Source of the DNA: Flavobacteriales bacterium
GTDB lineage: Bacteria; Bacteroidota; Bacteroidia; Flavobacteriales; BACL11
Length of the DNA: 9,578 nucleotides
Assembly: GCA_002710495.1 (NCBI GenBank)
Contig: PAKE01000014.1
Span: 1-9,578, forward strand
Reading direction: 5' to 3'
Part shown: positions 6,975-9,578 of the stretch, piece by piece
Position numbering within the stretch: the stretch's first letter is position 1
Layout: each line of letters starts with the position of its first letter
The notes under the pieces: model-generated
The model's database searches: none
Told to the model about the DNA's origin: nothing
What the model saw: the letters and a program-made list of their open reading frames with translations, nothing else
Translations under genes and position numbers: made by a program

Positions 6975-7688
6975 TTATTTTTTAATACAAACTATTTGAT
7001 TTTTATATTTTAGGTTTAATGCTTTAAATTCTTGATTCTGAGAATTTCCTTTCTCATAATATAATTTCAGTTTTTCAAACTTCTCTCCCACTTCTTTTAT
7101 TTGTCCAAACTCTAATTGTTCTCCAATTTGTGTAAGCATCAATAATTCAGAATCTTTATTAATATCAATTTGCACAATTTGTTTCTTCAAAAACTCATCT
7201 TTTATAATGATATTAGACAAATAATATAAGTCATTCTCATTTACTAAGTTTACTTCTCCAGTAACTAATAACATTCTAGCAGTATATTCATTTGAAAGAG
7301 GCATTCGTAATCCATCTTCATCTAAATAATAACCATCTTTCCCATTCTGAACTCGTACAATTGGTTTTCTTTGAACAACTGAAACAAACACCTTACCCTG
7401 CATGTCAGAATACACATTTGCAGACTTTATTGAAGGGTGATTTGCCAATAAATTTTCAATATTCTTAAATGAAACATCATTCATCTTTATAGAATCTGGA
7501 TATAAGTTATTATCTAATAAATAATCATTTATTACATCATTTGTAATAAATGCATTCTGATCCATTTCTATAGTTATATCTGTTAGCTTACAGTAATTTT
7601 CTTTATTATTTTTCCCTGCAAAATAAATCATAAATCCTAGTATTGAAATCGCTATTGCAAATCTTGTTAAATTGAATATGCCTTTCAT
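6975..7688 (-). CDS. ftsQ: Cell division protein FtsQ (POTRA-domain, bitopic)
   Basis: FtsQ is a single-pass inner-membrane protein with its bulk in the periplasm, linking early and late divisome proteins (FtsB/FtsL in model species). The 237-aa product has a short basic N-terminus, one membrane helix at about residues 8-24, and no signal cleavage site expected. A POTRA-like segment spans about 35-107, ending in QRKPIVRV (106-113), then YYLDEDGLRMP (120-130), the conserved FtsQ/DivIB pattern in which the beta domain begins. The tail LKYKNQIVCIKK (226-237) is of the type I know from Bacteroidota FtsQ. Sequence is weakly conserved overall, so the call also rests on its place between murC and ftsA. 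The ATG overlaps the murC stop as ATGA (7685-7688), favouring coupled translation. Stop TAA at 6975-6977. Confidence 0.93.
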   Translation of the reverse strand: MKGIFNLTRFAIAISILGFMIYFAGKNNKENYCKLTDITIEMDQNAFITNDVINDYLLDNNLYPDSIKMNDVSFKNIENLLANHPSIKSANVYSDMQGKVFVSVVQRKPIVRVQNGKDGYYLDEDGLRMPLSNEYTARMLLVTGEVNLVNENDLYYLSNIIIKDEFLKKQIVQIDINKDSELLMLTQIGEQLEFGQIKEVGEKFEKLKLYYEKGNSQNQEFKALNLKYKNQIVCIKK

Positions 7689-9046
7689 GATAATCTCAAT
7701 CTTAATGGTTCAATAATTGTACTAATATCTCCAGCACCTAGAGTTAATAATACGTCAATTTCTTTATCTGCAATCTTTTCAACTATAGAATCAAGCGCGC
7801 TTAATTCCTTTTTTTTAGATGTACATTTATTAAGTAAAATTTGAGAACTTACTCCTTCAATTTCTTTTTCACGAGCTCCATATATATCTAATAAAATTAA
7901 TTCATCTGCTAGGGATAGAGCGTTTGCAAACTCATTCATAAAATCTTTAGTTCTGCTATGCAAATGCGGCTGAAAAACTACTGTGATGTTTCTTTCAGGA
8001 TACATCTGTTTTACCGCATTTATACTTTCCGTTACCTCTTTTGGATGATGTGCGTAATCATCAATAAACACTAAATTATCTGATGAAATATGAGTTTCAA
8101 ATCTTCTTCTTATTCCCATAAAAGTATTTATCCCATCAACAATTTTGGAAGAATCTATTTCTAGTAAATTGGCAACTGAAACGGAAGCAACTGCATTCAT
8201 AACATTATACACTCCTCCCATATTTAATCTCAAATTATCAAAAGTATTACCATTACATTCTACTTGAAATTTCATGGTTTTTGTATCTGAATAAATATCA
8301 GTTCCTTTACAGTCTGAACTAACAGATAATCCATATTTTAATACCGAAATATCATCTCGATTTACAACAGACATATCAATATTTTCTTCCAAGAATAATG
8401 TCCCTCCACTTTTTATTTTATTTGTAAAATCAGAAAAAGCTGAAATCAATCTCTCTTTATTTTGATAGATATCTAGATGATCAGCATCTACAGAAGTTAT
8501 TACGGCAACATCTGGGTTTAAAGTTAAAAATGATCTATCAAATTCATCTGCTTCTACAACAACTACAGATTTTTCTGTTCCAAAAATCAGGTTAGAGTTA
8601 TAATTTGTGCTTACACCACCCAAAAAAGCAGTACAATCCATTCCGGAATCATGTAGAATATGAGCAATCATTGTGGAAGTAGTTGTTTTACCGTGGGTTC
8701 CTGATATGGCAATGGTAAAATGATCTTCTGTGATTTTACCCAACACTTCCGATCTTTTCATTACAATATAATTGTTTTTAACGAAATAACTTAATTCGGT
8801 ATTCTCAGATGGAATTGCTGGAGTATAAATGACTAGAGTATCTTCCTTTTTCACTGAAATCTGATTAGTGTCTTCTGTGTAATGAATCTTCATTCCTTCA
8901 TTCTCTAACTCAATACATAAAGAGGATTTTACTCTGTCGTATCCAAAAATATTTACATTTTTATTGTTGAAATATCTGGCAATGGCACTCATACCAATAC
9001 CTCCAATTCCAACAAAATAAATATTTTTATATTCCTTCAATTTCAT
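7685..9046 (-). CDS. murC: UDP-N-acetylmuramate--L-alanine ligase MurC
   Basis: MurC is the cytoplasmic ATP-dependent ligase that adds L-alanine to UDP-MurNAc, the first step of the peptidoglycan stem peptide. The 453-aa product has all three Mur ligase domains. The N-terminal UDP-binding domain carries VGIGGIGMS (12-20). The ATPase domain has the P-loop GTHGKTTT (116-123), EADEFDRSF (165-173) and DADHLDIY (187-194). The C-terminal domain has RRRFE (313-317), DDYAHHPKE (329-337), FQPHLHSRT (358-366) and TLGAGDI (435-441). Length and motifs are as expected for a functional enzyme. The start ATG at 9044-9046 shares one base with the murG stop (TAATG), and the TGA stop overlaps the ftsQ start, so murG-murC-ftsQ form a tightly coupled run. 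No Shine-Dalgarno is seen. Confidence 0.98.
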   Translation of the reverse strand: MKLKEYKNIYFVGIGGIGMSAIARYFNNKNVNIFGYDRVKSSLCIELENEGMKIHYTEDTNQISVKKEDTLVIYTPAIPSENTELSYFVKNNYIVMKRSEVLGKITEDHFTIAISGTHGKTTTSTMIAHILHDSGMDCTAFLGGVSTNYNSNLIFGTEKSVVVVEADEFDRSFLTLNPDVAVITSVDADHLDIYQNKERLISAFSDFTNKIKSGGTLFLEENIDMSVVNRDDISVLKYGLSVSSDCKGTDIYSDTKTMKFQVECNGNTFDNLRLNMGGVYNVMNAVASVSVANLLEIDSSKIVDGINTFMGIRRRFETHISSDNLVFIDDYAHHPKEVTESINAVKQMYPERNITVVFQPHLHSRTKDFMNEFANALSLADELILLDIYGAREKEIEGVSSQILLNKCTSKKKELSALDSIVEKIADKEIDVLLTLGAGDISTIIEPLRLRLS

Positions 9047-9578
9047 TACTTCACTAATTCTAATGATAAATCTGCAATCCTATCTGCTGCATCTTTTACC
9101 TCTAATTTTTTTATATTTCTACTTAATTCCTCCTGTAAATCCTTGTTTTTAGAAAGAGATTTTATATTCTCTACAAGTTTAAGCCTAGATTCCACATCTT
9201 TTACCATGAGAGCAGAATTCTTATTAACTAACGATTGTGCATTTTGTGTTTGGTGATCCTCTGCAACATTTGGAGATGGCACTAAAATAACTGGTTTTCC
9301 TATAAAACATAGTTCCGAAATTGCTATAGCACCAGCTCTTGATACTATAATATCTGCAGCTGCATACGCTAAATCCATCTCCTTTATAAACTTATAAGAC
9401 TGAATACCACTTACGTTGATATTTTTTACAGATTCTTTAGCTTGATTTTCATATGAAACTCCAGTCTGCCAAATCAAATTAAGTTTATTCTTCTTAAACT
9501 CCCCCAAATTATTATTTATTGATTCATTAATCGTTTTTGCTCCCAAACTTCCACCAACTACAAGTACGGTAATTCTTC
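9046..9578 (-). CDS. murG: MurG, lipid II-forming GlcNAc transferase (C-terminal part; 5' end outside window)
   Basis: MurG transfers GlcNAc from UDP-GlcNAc to lipid I at the cytoplasmic face of the membrane, giving lipid II. Only about the last 177 residues lie in the window. The frame runs off the right edge, and the first visible residues read RITVLVVGGSLGAKTINESI, containing the GGSxGA glycine-rich loop that opens the C-terminal domain; a TTG within this (9544-9546) encodes the Leu of GGSLGA and is not a start. Further on are SRAGAIAISE with the Glu that aligns to the conserved ribose-binding Glu of the family, GKPVILVPSP, and DHQTQNA, the conserved His/Gln region at the UDP-GlcNAc site. 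The stop TAA (9046-9048) overlaps the murC start by one base. The N-terminal lipid I-binding domain should lie just beyond the window. Confidence 0.96.
   Translation of the reverse strand, partial: RITVLVVGGSLGAKTINESINNNLGEFKKNKLNLIWQTGVSYENQAKESVKNINVSGIQSYKFIKEMDLAYAAADIIVSRAGAIAISELCFIGKPVILVPSPNVAEDHQTQNAQSLVNKNSALMVKDVESRLKLVENIKSLSKNKDLQEELSRNIKKLEVKDAADRIADLSLELVK

Noticed and set aside
9544..9546. TTG as the start of murG
   Set aside because: It encodes the Leu inside the conserved GGSLGA loop; the frame continues through VLVVGG to the right edge, so the true start is outside.
1..9578. Mobile element, CRISPR, tRNA or riboswitch
   Set aside because: Genes are packed end to end; I saw no repeat-spacer pattern, inverted terminal repeats, transposase motif or tRNA-like fold, and the gaps are too short for a riboswitch.

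Overview
The window is strongly AT-rich and reads as chromosomal DNA of a member of the Bacteroidota, most likely Flavobacteriales. Three things point there: the division genes run murG-murC-ftsQ-ftsA-ftsZ with no murB or ddl between murC and ftsQ; FtsZ is long, with an acidic linker and a C-terminal end NNSFLHDNVD of the kind I associate with Flavobacteriia; and the start codons have A/T-rich leaders with no Shine-Dalgarno sequence. The family or genus cannot be fixed from this stretch.

Layout. Bases 1-3834 (+ strand) hold a catabolic-looking gene set: the C-terminal part of a KamA-family radical SAM aminomutase-like protein whose start lies outside the window, the A and B subunits of a family I 3-oxoacid CoA-transferase (closest by eye to the 3-oxoadipate/succinyl-CoA type, PcaIJ), and a class III PLP aminotransferase of the GSAM/beta-phenylalanine-aminotransferase type. 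The last three overlap by 7 and 4 bases and are surely co-transcribed. Bases 3835-3908 form a convergent intergenic region with a palindromic terminator. Bases 3909-9578 (- strand) are the end of a division and cell-wall (dcw) operon, transcribed right to left: murG (partial), murC, ftsQ, ftsA, ftsZ, with overlaps of 1 and 4 bases and gaps of 4 and 32 bases.

How the genes work together. The dcw genes are conventional: MurG completes lipid II, MurC adds L-alanine to UDP-MurNAc, FtsQ is a divisome scaffold, FtsA tethers FtsZ to the membrane, and FtsZ forms the ring. The + strand set suggests a pathway: alpha-amino acid to beta-amino acid (KamA-like), to 3-oxo acid (beta-amino-acid aminotransferase), to 3-oxoacyl-CoA (CoA-transferase), then presumably thiolysis by an enzyme not in the window. 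A six-carbon case such as lysine to beta-lysine to 3-oxo-6-aminohexanoate would fit a 3-oxoadipate-like CoA-transferase, but this is inference and the substrate cannot be read from sequence. This cassette is the part most worth a second look.

No tRNA, rRNA, CRISPR array, insertion sequence or recognisable riboswitch was seen, and there is no gene-free stretch longer than 74 bases.
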